Origin: CALNBC01 sp040768925
GTDB lineage: Bacteria > Bacillota > Clostridia > Christensenellales > CALWSW01
Direction of reading: 5' to 3'
DNA: 64,000 nucleotides
Assembly: GCA_040768925.1 (NCBI GenBank)
Contig: JAXGLZ010000001.1
Span: 124,001-188,000 of the forward strand
A program made the translations under genes and the position numbers. A model generated the notes under the pieces. That model was not told the origin of the DNA and ran no database searches. It worked only from the letters and a program-made list of their open reading frames with translations. How positions within the stretch are numbered: position 1 is the stretch's first letter; every line of letters starts with the position of its first letter. This document shows positions 52,244-60,691 of the stretch, piece by piece.

Positions 52244-52295
52244 CTCCTTTAGGGTAAGGGGAGTCGAACCCATGCGGTCCAAAGGACCCTAAAAT
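52244..52295 (-). promoter_or_regulatory. Leader stem overlapping the coaX ribosome site
   Basis: Minus strand TTTAGGGT (52286-52293) can pair with ACCCTAAA (52248-52255), whose last bases are part of the AAAGGAG ribosome site. Inside are GGTCC-TTT-GGACC and GGGTTCGACTCCC, the latter like a tRNA T arm. Could mask translation start; no matching riboswitch class is known to me. Confidence 0.35.
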
Positions 52296-52418
52296 AATTT
52301 GTTGCTTCTCTGCCGCCACTGTGGCCTTTGGACGCCCAAGACCCCAAAGCCGCCGGTTGGGATGCAGTTATCTGGAAGAGGAAGGAGCCGCGGCGGCGCC
52401 TGCGGCGACTGATGACGG

Positions 52419-52452
52419 AAAACTGCGCCCAAATCGCGCCTTTTGGGGCGCA
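52419..52452 (-). terminator. Rho-independent terminator of the ECF S-component gene
   Basis: Minus strand CTGCGCCC and GGGCGCAG arms followed by TTTTCC. Confidence 0.75.
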
Positions 52453-52457
52453 GGGGT

Positions 52458-53135
52458 TCAGCTTTCCTTGCCCTGTGGTTGGGAATTGGTGTTTCTGCCG
52501 CGCCGGGCGACCGCGTCCATCGCCTTTCCCACCGCGGTGCAAAGGATCACCGCCGCAGCCGCTTCCAGCAGGCCGTTCAGGGAAACGATGCCCAGTATGG
52601 CCGCCATCAGCCCCTCCCCCGCGACGCCGAAGGCCTGGGCCGTCTGTTCGAAGGCCAGCAAATAAAGCCCGCCAAGGAAAAAGACGGTGTTGGTCATGGA
52701 GCCGATGAAGGCCGAAATGCCATAGGCCGCTATTTTTGACTTGTCGAACAGGCAGCACAGCTTAAAGGAAAGCGCCGCGAACAATCCGGTGAGCACCCTG
52801 GGCAAAAAAGTGACCAGGATGATCAGCGCCACATTCAAAACGCCGAACCCCGAATAAGTCCCCAGCACCACCGCCCCCACCGCGCTGGGGGTAATAAACA
52901 TGCGGATCAGGCTGGTCAGCCCAAAAAAGAAACCGAGCAGCATCCCGCCCTTTGGACCGAACTGCTGGCCCCCGATGATCACGGGGATGTGCACCGTGGT
53001 GATGGCGGCGATCGGCAGGGTGATGTAGCCGACCGGCGTAAGTCCCAAAAGCAGGATGATCGCCGTAAAAAGGCCGTATTGGGCCAGCGTGCGAACGTTG
53101 AAACCGTTCTTTTGCGGGGCTTTGACCGTATTCAT
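52458..53135 (-). CDS. ECF transporter S component (probable pantothenate-type, COG4684-like)
   Basis: 225-residue membrane protein with about six helices. LLLGLTPVGYITLPIAAITT and HIPVIIGGQQFGPKGGMLLG followed by FGLTSLIRM are typical of the COG4684 group of energy-coupling-factor substrate-binding subunits. The neighbouring pantothenate kinase favours pantothenate as substrate (inference). It needs shared EcfA/A'/T subunits, which are not in the window. AAGGAGC precedes the ATG at 53135. Confidence 0.85.
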   Translation of the reverse strand: MNTVKAPQKNGFNVRTLAQYGLFTAIILLLGLTPVGYITLPIAAITTVHIPVIIGGQQFGPKGGMLLGFFFGLTSLIRMFITPSAVGAVVLGTYSGFGVLNVALIILVTFLPRVLTGLFAALSFKLCCLFDKSKIAAYGISAFIGSMTNTVFFLGGLYLLAFEQTAQAFGVAGEGLMAAILGIVSLNGLLEAAAAVILCTAVGKAMDAVARRGRNTNSQPQGKES

Positions 53136-53257
53136 TTTTGCTCCTTCGTTCGAGTTCCGCGACAAGGCTAGGATACCCGACATCAGAATTTTGGATTCGG
53201 CTTTATGCCCGTCAGGCTCCCTGCAAGGATGCCCTCGGCGCTCGCCGTGTACTGGCT

Positions 53258-53286
53258 ATTATAATCCATCCTTTTGCCCAAGGCAA
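53258..53286 (-). promoter_or_regulatory. Sigma-A promoter of the ECF S-component gene
   Basis: Minus strand TTGCCT, 17 bases, TATAAT. It implies a leader of about 120 bases with several GC-rich stems; I recognise no known riboswitch there. Confidence 0.8.
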
Positions 53287-53485
53287 CGCCGCCGCAGGCA
53301 AAGTTCGGCGGTTTTTTTGCGCGGCGCCGCTGTCTTTTCCCGCCTTGCGGCAGCGTTTTTGATCGTTTTTCCTTGCTGAATCAAAAAAGCGCGCCATCAT
53401 CCCGCCCGCTTTTCAAAACGGAGCGTTTTTTGCCGTTTCCGGATAAGTATGATTCTTCAGCCTGCCGAAAGACCCCCTCCCTCCC

Positions 53486-54130
53486 CCCCGGGGTTTCAGG
53501 AGCCGGAGCCCCCGAGCCTGAATCAAAACTGACGACATGAGCCGCAATCTATGATTCCGGCACCTCGTCAAGGAATGATGCCGGCTGAGCCGACGACTGG
53601 GCGCCGGCTTTGCCGTACTGTTTCGGCCACTTGCGGCCGTAATTTCCTTGGACGGAATCACAGATTCCGGTATTTCATCAAGGAATGATGCCGGCTGAGC
53701 CGACGACTGGGGCGCCGGCTTTGCCGTGCTGTTTCGGCCACCTGCGGCCGAAATTTCCTTGGCCGAAATCGCAGATTTCGGCACTTCACCAAGGAATGAT
53801 GCCGGCTGAGCCGACGACTGGGGCGCCGGCTTTGCCGTGCTGTTTCGGCCACTTGCGGCCGTAATTTCCTTGGCCGGAATCGCAGATTTCGGCACTTCAC
53901 CAAGGAATGATGCCGGCTGAGCCGACGACTGGGGCGCCGGCTTTGCCGTGCTGTTTCGGCCACTTGCGGCCGTAATTTCCTTGGCCGAAATCGCAGATTT
54001 CGGTATTTCACCAAGGAATGATGTCGGCTTCGCCGACGACCTTGCCGACGACCTTGCCGACGACCCTGCCGACGACCCTGCGCGAAGCGAAAAACCCACG
54101 GCGAAGCGGCCCGCGGGCCGCTTTGCCGCC
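53486..54130 (+). repeat. Modular intergenic repeat, copy D (long form with 111-bp array)
   Basis: Header CCCGGGGTTTCAGGAGCC, link AATCAAAACTGACGACATGA, then an array in which CAAGGAATGATG recurs at 53569, 53679, 53790, 53901 and 54012 (intervals 110, 111, 111, 111). Each unit holds the near-palindromes GAATC..GATTC and TTTCGGCC-ACTTGC-GGCCGAAA, and GCCGGCTGAGCCGACGACTG. After the array come four 12-13 bp GCCGACGACCTT repeats and the tail AAGCGGCCCGCGGGCCGCTT (within 54103-54125). It fills the 1174-bp gap 53136-54309 apart from promoters. Confidence 0.88.
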
Positions 54131-54309
54131 CTGTATTTATGATTCTTACGGTTTTCTTAAATGTGACCGATACGCTCCCGCAGCCTTTGACTTTTATCTT
54201 CCGGGCATATTAGAATGATTTAGTACTCTTTTTTCGTTTTCCTTAAGGAATGCGCTTTTTTGGCGCGCAATTGTTTTTGTGAATACAATTGAAAACATTG
54301 GAGGGCAAA

Positions 54310-55485
54310 ATGGATCTTTTCCAAAAAGCATATGATTTTAAGGACGCGGAGGCGGCGCGCCAATCCGGCCTGTACCCCTATTTTCACGCGCTTGAGACCT
54401 GCCAGGACACGGAAGTGGTGATGGACGGAAAACCGATCATCATGCTCGGCTCCAACAACTATATGGGCCTGACCAGCGACCCAAGGACGATTGCCGCCGC
54501 CCGCGAAGCGCTGGACCAATACGGAACGGGCTGCTCCGGCTCCCGCTTTTTGAACGGCACCCTGAAGCTCCACGAGCAGCTTGAGGCCGAGCTTGCCCAA
54601 TTCTTCCACAAGGACGGGGCGGTCACCTTTTCCACCGGATTCCAGACCAACCTCGGCATCATTTCTTCCATCGTCGGCCGCCACGACTACATCATCAACG
54701 ACAGTGAAAACCACGCCAGCATCATAGACGGCTGCAAGCTTTCCTATGCCAGGAGCACCGTCAAATACGCCCATTCGGATATGGAGGACCTTGAGCGCGT
54801 GCTTTCCCGCCTGTCCCTCGACGCCGGCAAGCTCATCATCACCGACGGCGTGTTCTCCATGAGCGGCGATCTTTGCAAGCTGCCGGAAATCGTCGCCCTA
54901 GCCAGGAAATACAACGCCCGGATCATGATTGACGACGCCCACGGCGTCGGCATGGTGGGCGACTGCGGCCGGGGAACGGCGAACCATTTCGGCCTGGAGG
55001 ACGAGGTGGACATCATCATGACCACCTTCTCAAAATCCCTGGCCAGCCTGGGCGGCTGCGTGGCCGCGAACAGCCAGGTGATCGACTTTGTGCGCCACAA
55101 GTCCAGGCCCTTCATCTTCAGCGCCTCTATTCCCCCGGCGAACGCCGCGGCGGCCCTTTGCGCGCTGAACATCCTCAAGAGCGAACCCCAGCGTCAGAAA
55201 GCGCTGATCGGCATCGCGAATTACATGCGCCAGAAGCTTCGCGAGGCAGACATCCCGATCATCGACGGCACGACGGCCATCATCCCCATCTTCACCTACG
55301 ACATGACCCGCACCTTCGTGATCACAAAGATGCTGTTCGAAAACGGCGTTTACGTCAACCCCGTCATCCCCCCCGCCGCGCCGGAAGGGCAGTGCATGCT
55401 GCGCACCAGCTACACCGCCACACACACCAAGGACCAGATGGACCGCGCCGTGGCCGCTTTCAAGAAGGTCTTTGCCGAATTCTGA
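54310..55485 (+). CDS. Alpha-oxoamine synthase family PLP enzyme (KBL/BioF/SPT-like)
   Basis: 391 residues. Condenses an amino acid with an acyl-CoA: 2-amino-3-ketobutyrate CoA ligase, 8-amino-7-oxononanoate synthase or serine palmitoyltransferase-like. Motifs: LGSNNYMGLTSDP, GTGCSGSRFLNG, HASIIDGCKLS, MIDDAHGVGMVG and the PLP-binding Lys in TTFSKSLASLGG (about 240). No bio or threonine-catabolic genes are adjacent; lipid (sphinganine-type) synthesis is also possible. ATG at 54310 follows TTGGAGG. Confidence 0.9.
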   Translation: MDLFQKAYDFKDAEAARQSGLYPYFHALETCQDTEVVMDGKPIIMLGSNNYMGLTSDPRTIAAAREALDQYGTGCSGSRFLNGTLKLHEQLEAELAQFFHKDGAVTFSTGFQTNLGIISSIVGRHDYIINDSENHASIIDGCKLSYARSTVKYAHSDMEDLERVLSRLSLDAGKLIITDGVFSMSGDLCKLPEIVALARKYNARIMIDDAHGVGMVGDCGRGTANHFGLEDEVDIIMTTFSKSLASLGGCVAANSQVIDFVRHKSRPFIFSASIPPANAAAALCALNILKSEPQRQKALIGIANYMRQKLREADIPIIDGTTAIIPIFTYDMTRTFVITKMLFENGVYVNPVIPPAAPEGQCMLRTSYTATHTKDQMDRAVAAFKKVFAEF

Positions 55486-55507
55486 TCCTCATTTGCAGGA
55501 ACCCTTC

Positions 55508-55538
55508 AAGCGCCCGCATCGCCTTCGGGCGCTTTTGC
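55508..55538 (+). terminator. Rho-independent terminator
   Basis: AAGCGCCCG and CGGGCGCTT arms, then TTGCTGTT. Confidence 0.8.
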
Positions 55539-55606
55539 TGTTCCCTTTTGCAGGTTCCGGACCTTGATGAAGCAAACCGGCCGCCCTTCCCCCGTTCCGG
55601 TTAGTG

Positions 55607-55634
55607 TTGACAATCAGATGGCGATAACTATAAT
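55607..55634 (+). promoter_or_regulatory. Promoter of the feo operon
   Basis: TTGACA, 16 bases, TATAAT. GATAACTATAATTA over the -10 resembles half of a Fur box; iron control is likely from family knowledge, but the site is weak. Confidence 0.7.
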
Positions 55635-55685
55635 TAAAATGCGCCTTGGCATCCGCCAAAAAACCGCAAGCGGGGCAAAAAACAG

Positions 55686-55913
55686 ATGACTCTTAATGAA
55701 ATCCGTCCGGGGCAGCGCTGCGTCGTCACCGGCGTCACCCTGAAAAGCGCGCTGAGAAAGCGTGTCATCGATATGGGGATCACCACCGGGACCACCATAT
55801 ACGTCCGCAAGCTCGCGCCCTTGGGGGACCCGATGGAAATCACCGTCCGGGGTTATGAGCTTTCCCTCCGCAAGGAGGAGGCAATGGGAATAGAAGTCAG
55901 AAAGGCGGTATGA
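55686..55913 (+). CDS. feoA: Ferrous iron transport protein A
   Basis: 75-residue SH3-like protein, assisting FeoB. RKRVIDMGITTGTTIYVRKLAPLGDP is the family core (GITTGT, APLGDP), with YELSLRKEEA near the end. Starts the operon; FeoB begins one base after its stop. Confidence 0.94.
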   Translation: MTLNEIRPGQRCVVTGVTLKSALRKRVIDMGITTGTTIYVRKLAPLGDPMEITVRGYELSLRKEEAMGIEVRKAV

Positions 55914-55914
55914 A

Positions 55915-57948
55915 ATGCAGCAATCCGTTCCGGCAAACAAGGAAGGGGTAAAAAACCGCCCTGTGATCGCCCTGGCCGGCAACCCGAATTCCGGCAAGAC
56001 CACCCTTTTCAACCAGCTTACGGGCTCCAACCAATACGTGGGGAACTGGGCGGGGGTCACGGTGGAAAAAAAGTCCGGCTTCGCCGCGATAGACGGCCAA
56101 AAAGTCGAGATCATCGACCTTCCGGGGATCTATTCCCTTTCGACCTACACCATGGAGGAAAACATCGCCCGGGATTACATCGAGGGCGACGGGCCTTCCG
56201 TGATCATCAATATCATCGACGCGTCCCACCTTGAGCGCAATTTGTTTCTGACCCTGCAGCTGATCGAGATGAACAAGCCCATGGTGGCCGCGCTGAACAT
56301 GATGGACGTGCTGATTGGCCGGGGGGACGCGCTGGACCTTCCCACCCTTTCGGCCGAGCTCGGTATCCCCGTCATACCGATAACGGCCAGCCGGGGGATC
56401 GGGACGCAGGAACTGCTGCGCGCCGCCGTCGCCCAGGCGCAGCGGCCCCAGCCCCGCCGCTTTTACCGCACGAAGCTCCAGTCCGCCCTTGAGACGCTGG
56501 CCGGGCTGTTCGGCGATGTTCCCTGCCCCATGATGCACGCGGCGGGCTATTTTGAAGAAGGCCGCGCCTTCGTTCACAGCCACGATCTGCCCGAGGAAAA
56601 CCTGGCAAAAATGGACGCCGTGATCGACGAATACATGGCGGACGAAACGATGGACAGGGACATGGTGCTTTCCGCCGGAAAGTACGACTACATTGAGGCC
56701 GCCATCCACCGGTCGGTCAAAAAAGCGCCGCTGCCCGGGATTTCCACAACGGAAAAGATCGACCGCGTTGTCACCAACCGTTTTTTGGCCATACCCTTCT
56801 TCCTCGTCGTGATGTTCGCGGTTTTTTTCGTTTCCTTCGGGCCTTTGGGCGAATGGCTGAAGGGGTGGTTTGAATATCTTATTAACGACGTCGTCATTTC
56901 CGGTGTCGAAGCCCTGCTGATCGGCGCAAACGCTTCGCCCTGGGCGGTCAGCCTGGTGGTGGACGGCGCGCTGGCCGGAGTGGGGGCCATCCTCTCCTTT
57001 TTGCCCCAGATCGCCCTCTTGTTCCTGATGCTCTCCATTTTGGAGGATTCGGGCTATATGGCCCGGGCGGCTTTCATCATGGACCGGCTTTTGGGCAGGT
57101 TCGGCCTTTCGGGCAAATCCTTCATCCCCATGCTCATGGGCTTTGGCTGCACCGTGCCCGCCCTGATGGCTTCCCGCACCCTGGAAAACGAGCGGGACAG
57201 AAGGCTGACCATGATGATCACGCCCTTTATGTCCTGCAGCGCCAGAATGACGGTTTACGCCATCATCGCCGGGGTGTTCTTCCCGAAGAACACCTACCTC
57301 GTGATTTTTTCCATCTATCTCCTGGGGATCGCCTTTTCGCTGCTTTCCGCCATATTGCTGAACCGGCGGGTCATGAAGGGCGAGCGGTCCGGCTTTTTGC
57401 TCGAACTGCCGGAATACCGCTTCCCCACCCCGCGGAACCTATGGATGCACACCTGGGACAAGGTGAAGGGCTTCGTCGTCAAGGCCGGAACGCTGCTGCT
57501 TGTTTCCTGCATCTTGATCTGGTTTTTGCAGACCTTTGATTTTTCGCTGAACATGGTGGAAAACAGCGCAAACAGCATCTTCGGCCACATCGGCCGCTTT
57601 CTCGCCCCGATTTTCGCGCCGCTGGGCTTTGGGGACTGGCGGGCGGCCATGGCGCTGTTGACCGGGATCATCGCAAAAGAGGCGGTGGTCGGCACTTTGG
57701 GCATACTCTTTGCCGCGGGGGACGCCAGCGTCGCCTCCCTTTCCGCGCCTTTGGCCACGGTGTTTACCCCCGCCGCGGCCTATGCCTTTATGGTTTTTGT
57801 GCTGCTTTACATCCCCTGCGCCGCGGCCCTGGCCACGATGTACCGCGAGATGCGCAGCCTGAAGTGGACGCTGTTCACCGTGGGATACGAACTGGCCTCC
57901 GCCTGGATTCTGTCCTTCCTCGTCTATCAAATCGGGAGCCTGATCTGA
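55915..57948 (+). CDS. feoB: Ferrous iron transport protein B
   Basis: 677 residues, GTP-dependent Fe(II) importer. G domain: G1 GNPNSGKTTLF, G3 IDLPGIYS, G4 NMMD; helical GDI domain (about 175-265); membrane part (about 285-670) with the two Gate motifs, including MGFGCTVPALMASRTL and FMSCSARM with the conserved Cys. Its stop and the next ATG are adjacent. Confidence 0.97.
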   Translation: MQQSVPANKEGVKNRPVIALAGNPNSGKTTLFNQLTGSNQYVGNWAGVTVEKKSGFAAIDGQKVEIIDLPGIYSLSTYTMEENIARDYIEGDGPSVIINIIDASHLERNLFLTLQLIEMNKPMVAALNMMDVLIGRGDALDLPTLSAELGIPVIPITASRGIGTQELLRAAVAQAQRPQPRRFYRTKLQSALETLAGLFGDVPCPMMHAAGYFEEGRAFVHSHDLPEENLAKMDAVIDEYMADETMDRDMVLSAGKYDYIEAAIHRSVKKAPLPGISTTEKIDRVVTNRFLAIPFFLVVMFAVFFVSFGPLGEWLKGWFEYLINDVVISGVEALLIGANASPWAVSLVVDGALAGVGAILSFLPQIALLFLMLSILEDSGYMARAAFIMDRLLGRFGLSGKSFIPMLMGFGCTVPALMASRTLENERDRRLTMMITPFMSCSARMTVYAIIAGVFFPKNTYLVIFSIYLLGIAFSLLSAILLNRRVMKGERSGFLLELPEYRFPTPRNLWMHTWDKVKGFVVKAGTLLLVSCILIWFLQTFDFSLNMVENSANSIFGHIGRFLAPIFAPLGFGDWRAAMALLTGIIAKEAVVGTLGILFAAGDASVASLSAPLATVFTPAAAYAFMVFVLLYIPCAAALATMYREMRSLKWTLFTVGYELASAWILSFLVYQIGSLI

Positions 57949-58131
57949 ATGAAGCTGATTGACTTTTTGATCCTTGCCGCCGTCGCTCTGGCCGGAATCG
58001 GCGCCTTTTTGTACCTTCGAAAACGCAAAAAGAGCGGCGGCTGCGGCGCGGGATGCGCCGGCTGCCCCTATTGCGACCAGTGCGAATCAAAGAACAAAAA
58101 AGACGGAACCCAAACGCCCGGCGGCAGATGA
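57949..58131 (+). CDS. FeoB-associated Cys-rich membrane protein
   Basis: 60 residues. One N-terminal helix (FLILAAVALAGIGAFLYL) then a Cys cluster CGAGCAGCPYCDQC. This small partner is common directly after feoB in Firmicutes and may handle iron at the membrane; mechanism not known. Terminator hairpin overlaps its last codons. Confidence 0.88.
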   Translation: MKLIDFLILAAVALAGIGAFLYLRKRKKSGGCGAGCAGCPYCDQCESKNKKDGTQTPGGR

Positions 58132-58145
58132 GCCGGGCGTTTGGA
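58110..58145 (+). terminator. Strong hairpin after feo operon
   Basis: CCAAACGCCCGGC and GCCGGGCGTTTGG arms across the stop codon of the Cys-rich gene. The following GATAAAA has no T tract, so termination may be partial. Confidence 0.6.
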
Positions 58146-58257
58146 TAAAATTCCCACCCCAAATAGACCGGTTTTGTGTCAAAAACATCCCACCAGTCCA
58201 GACAATGACACATCTTATGCTGTATAATTACATAACGACTTTATAAGGGGTGGGATG

Positions 58258-59235
58258 ATGAGGCTCACAAATCAAAAACTCAAGCTTCACTATCTCGAAA
58301 AGATACTCAGAGAGCATACCGACGAGCATCATTCGCTCAGCATAGCCGAGATCACCGAGCGGCTGGCGTCCTACGGCATTCTTGTCGAGCGCAAGACACT
58401 CTATTCGGACCTTGAGTGCCTTCAGCTCGCCGATATGGACATCCAGATCACCAAGGGCCGCGGCAATAGGTACGCGCTGATATCACGGGAATTTGAGGTG
58501 CCGGAACTAAAGCTGCTGGTGGACGCCGTGCAGTCCTGCCGGTTCATAACGGAAAAAAAGAGCCGTTTGCTGATCCACAAACTGGAGGGACTGACGAGCG
58601 TTCATGAAGCCCGGCGCATGGAGCGCCAGGTTTTCATTTACCGCAGGGTAAAAGCCTGCAACGAATCCGTTTATTACACGATCGACGCGCTCAACAGCGC
58701 CATCGCGGATTGCAGAAAGGTCCGTTTCCACTATTTCGAGTACGCGCCGGACAAGCGCCGCCGCCTGAAAAACAACGGCGAGTTTTATGTCGTCAGCCCC
58801 CACGCCCTTTGCTGGGACGACGAATACTATTACCTGATCTGCAGCTATCCCGGCCACGAGGGGCTGACCCATTTTCGGGTGGACAAGGTGCTGGACATTT
58901 TCCCGATGGAGGAGCCCTGCGAAAAACCGCCGGGGGATTTTGACCCGGCCCAGTATTCCCGCCAAACCTTCGGCATGTTCGGCGGAACCGAGTGCTGGGC
59001 GACCCTTCGGTTCGAAAACAGCCTGATCGGCGTCGCCATCGACCGTTTCGGCGGGGATATTCTCGTCCGGCCGGACGGGGACTGGTTCGTCACCTACGTC
59101 AACGTGACCAAAAGCCCCACATTTTACGGCTGGGTGTTCCAGCTGGGCGACAAGGCGGAGATCGTGGCTCCGGACGACCTTCGGCAGGGCATGCTGGAGC
59201 ACGTCAAAGAGGTTTGCCGCCTGTACGGCTGCTGA
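58258..59235 (+). CDS. WYL-domain transcriptional regulator
   Basis: 325 residues. N-terminal winged HTH of DeoR type (about 8-70, SIAEITERLASYGILVERKT), WYL domain (about 140-215, VRFHYFEYAPDKRR, YVVSPHALCWDDEYYYL) and a WCX-like C terminus (about 235-320). Ligand and targets unknown; no defence or DNA-repair genes are adjacent. ATG at 58258 is chosen over 58255 because AGGGGT then lies six bases away. A TATAAT at 58223 is the likely -10. Confidence 0.9.
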   Translation: MRLTNQKLKLHYLEKILREHTDEHHSLSIAEITERLASYGILVERKTLYSDLECLQLADMDIQITKGRGNRYALISREFEVPELKLLVDAVQSCRFITEKKSRLLIHKLEGLTSVHEARRMERQVFIYRRVKACNESVYYTIDALNSAIADCRKVRFHYFEYAPDKRRRLKNNGEFYVVSPHALCWDDEYYYLICSYPGHEGLTHFRVDKVLDIFPMEEPCEKPPGDFDPAQYSRQTFGMFGGTECWATLRFENSLIGVAIDRFGGDILVRPDGDWFVTYVNVTKSPTFYGWVFQLGDKAEIVAPDDLRQGMLEHVKEVCRLYGC

Positions 59236-59260
59236 GCTTCCGGCACGGTGATCTCAGAAC

Positions 59261-59620
59261 GTCAAAGCGGCCCGCGGGCCGCTTTGACGATTGGTTTTCG
59301 AGGTCATCGGCAAGGTCGTCGGCAAGGTCGTCGGCGAAGCCGGCATCATTCCTTGGTGAAATACCGGAATCTGCGATTTCGGTTCAGCCGGCATCAATCC
59401 TTGATGAAGTGCCGGAATCTGTGATTCCGGCGCGCTCCGCGCAGAATAGTTTCGGTCAATAAATGACCGAAATGGTACGGCAAAACCGGCGCCCCAGTCG
59501 TCGGCAAGGTCGTCGGCGAAGCCGGCATCATTCCTTGACGAGGTGCCGGAATCCATGCTTTCGGCTCATGTCGTCAGTTTTGATTGAAGTTTAGGGGCTT
59601 CGGCCCCTGAAACCCCAGGG
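59261..59620 (-). repeat. Modular intergenic repeat, copy E (inverted)
   Basis: Same parts as the other copies but on the minus strand: header GGGGTTTCAGGGGCC/GAAGCCCC near 59590-59620, link CAATCAAAACTGACGACATG, three middle modules, three GCCGACGACCTT units and the tail GTCAAAGCGGCCC/GGGCCGCTTTGAC at 59261-59288, 25 bases after the WYL stop. One module contains a different insert (TTTCGGTCATTTATTGACCG). Together with the terminator at 59637 it accounts for most of the 555-bp gap 59236-59790. Confidence 0.82.
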
Positions 59621-59636
59621 CAGGTTCTTCAACGGT

Positions 59637-59684
59637 AAAAAACCGCCGCGCAACCCCGAAAGCCGGAGCGCGCGGCGGTTTTGT
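59637..59684 (-). terminator. Rho-independent terminator of the SDR gene
   Basis: Minus strand AAAACCGCCGCGC and GCGCGGCGGTTTT arms, then TTACCG; also T-rich on the plus side. Confidence 0.85.
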
Positions 59685-59790
59685 TGTTTTAGGCCCGGCC
59701 GGGCGGCAACGGACCCGAAATTCTTTGAAACCGGAATTCCGGCGATCACCGCAAAAAGCATTGGGCCCGCAAGGCGGCCTTTCCGCCTCC

Positions 59791-60525
59791 TTAGCCGAAA
59801 AAGCCCCCGTCCACCCCGAGCACCTGGCCGGTGATGAAGGACGCGGCGTCGGAAGCGAGAAAATACGCGGCTTGGGCCGCTTCCTCCGGCCTGCCGGTCC
59901 GCCCGAGGGGCGTCGATTCGCAAAGGGCCGCAAGGTCTTTCGCGCAAAGATGGGCGTTCATCCGTGTTTCGATCACGCCCGGGGCGACGCAGTTCACCCG
60001 GATCCCCGAAGGGCCGAGCTCCTTTGCGAGCGCTTTGGCAAGGCCGATCAGCGAGGCCTTGCTGGCGGAGTAAGCCGCCTCGCAGGAACCGCCCAGCACC
60101 CCCCAAACGGAAGAAACCAGCACCACGGACCCGCGCTTCCTTTCCACCATTCCCGGCAGCGCCGCCTTCAGGCAGAAAAAAGCCCCTTTCGCGTTGACGC
60201 CGAACAGCTCGTCCCAATCCTCTTCCGCCGCGTCCGTCAAAAGCGCCTGGCCGTTGGAAACGCCCGCGCAGCAAACCAGGGACGAAATCTTCCCAAGGCA
60301 GATCTCCGCGGCCTCGACCATTTTTAAAACCTCGTTTTGGCTGCGCACGTCCGCCCGAAAAGCCAGGGCCCGGCCGCCGCCCGCGTTGATCTCGTTCACG
60401 AGTTTTTTTGCGTTTTCTTCGCTTTTATTGTAATTCACGGCCACCTGCCAGCCGTTTTGCGCAAAAACCCTTGCCGTTGCCGCCCCGATCCCCCGGGAAG
60501 CGCCGGTAATAAGCGCCGTTTCCAT
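59791..60525 (-). CDS. SDR-family oxidoreductase (FabG-like)
   Basis: 244-residue NAD(P)H-dependent reductase. TGASRGIGAATARVF at the N terminus, NYNKSEEN, catalytic Ser in VVLVSSVWG, YSASKAS with catalytic Tyr and Lys, and the C-terminal ITGQVLGVDGG. FabG (3-oxoacyl-ACP reductase) resemblance is strong, but it stands alone rather than in a fab cluster, so another substrate is possible. Promoter: minus strand TTGCCC, 18 bases, TATACT (60551-60556). Confidence 0.9.
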   Translation of the reverse strand: METALITGASRGIGAATARVFAQNGWQVAVNYNKSEENAKKLVNEINAGGGRALAFRADVRSQNEVLKMVEAAEICLGKISSLVCCAGVSNGQALLTDAAEEDWDELFGVNAKGAFFCLKAALPGMVERKRGSVVLVSSVWGVLGGSCEAAYSASKASLIGLAKALAKELGPSGIRVNCVAPGVIETRMNAHLCAKDLAALCESTPLGRTGRPEEAAQAAYFLASDAASFITGQVLGVDGGFFG

Positions 60526-60691
60526 GTTTGCTGCCCCCGTTTTTTTAAGAAAAGTATAGCACAGGCCGATCAAACCGGGCAATCGCAGACAAAAGGACCC
60601 CGCCGACGAATCGGCGAGGCCCTCGAGGAGAAGGAAAGACGCTATCATTTTACCCGGTTCGCATCTTAATATACCTGGTTTAAAAATTTTC

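Noticed and set aside
52250..52300. Possible tRNA gene on the minus strand (GGGTTCGACTCCC)
   Set aside because: The length between pairing ends is about 45 bases and no cloverleaf fits; treated as a leader structure.
53569..54023. Regular repeats suggestive of a CRISPR array
   Set aside because: Units are contiguous and similar over their full 111 bp, with no unique spacers and no cas genes.
53413..54099. Long minus-strand frame with a 37-residue repeat over the repeat array
   Set aside because: No ribosome site at a start, the frame exists because the DNA repeat period is divisible by three, and other copies of the family do not keep an equivalent complete frame. Kept as a DNA repeat, with the coding idea listed only as a question.
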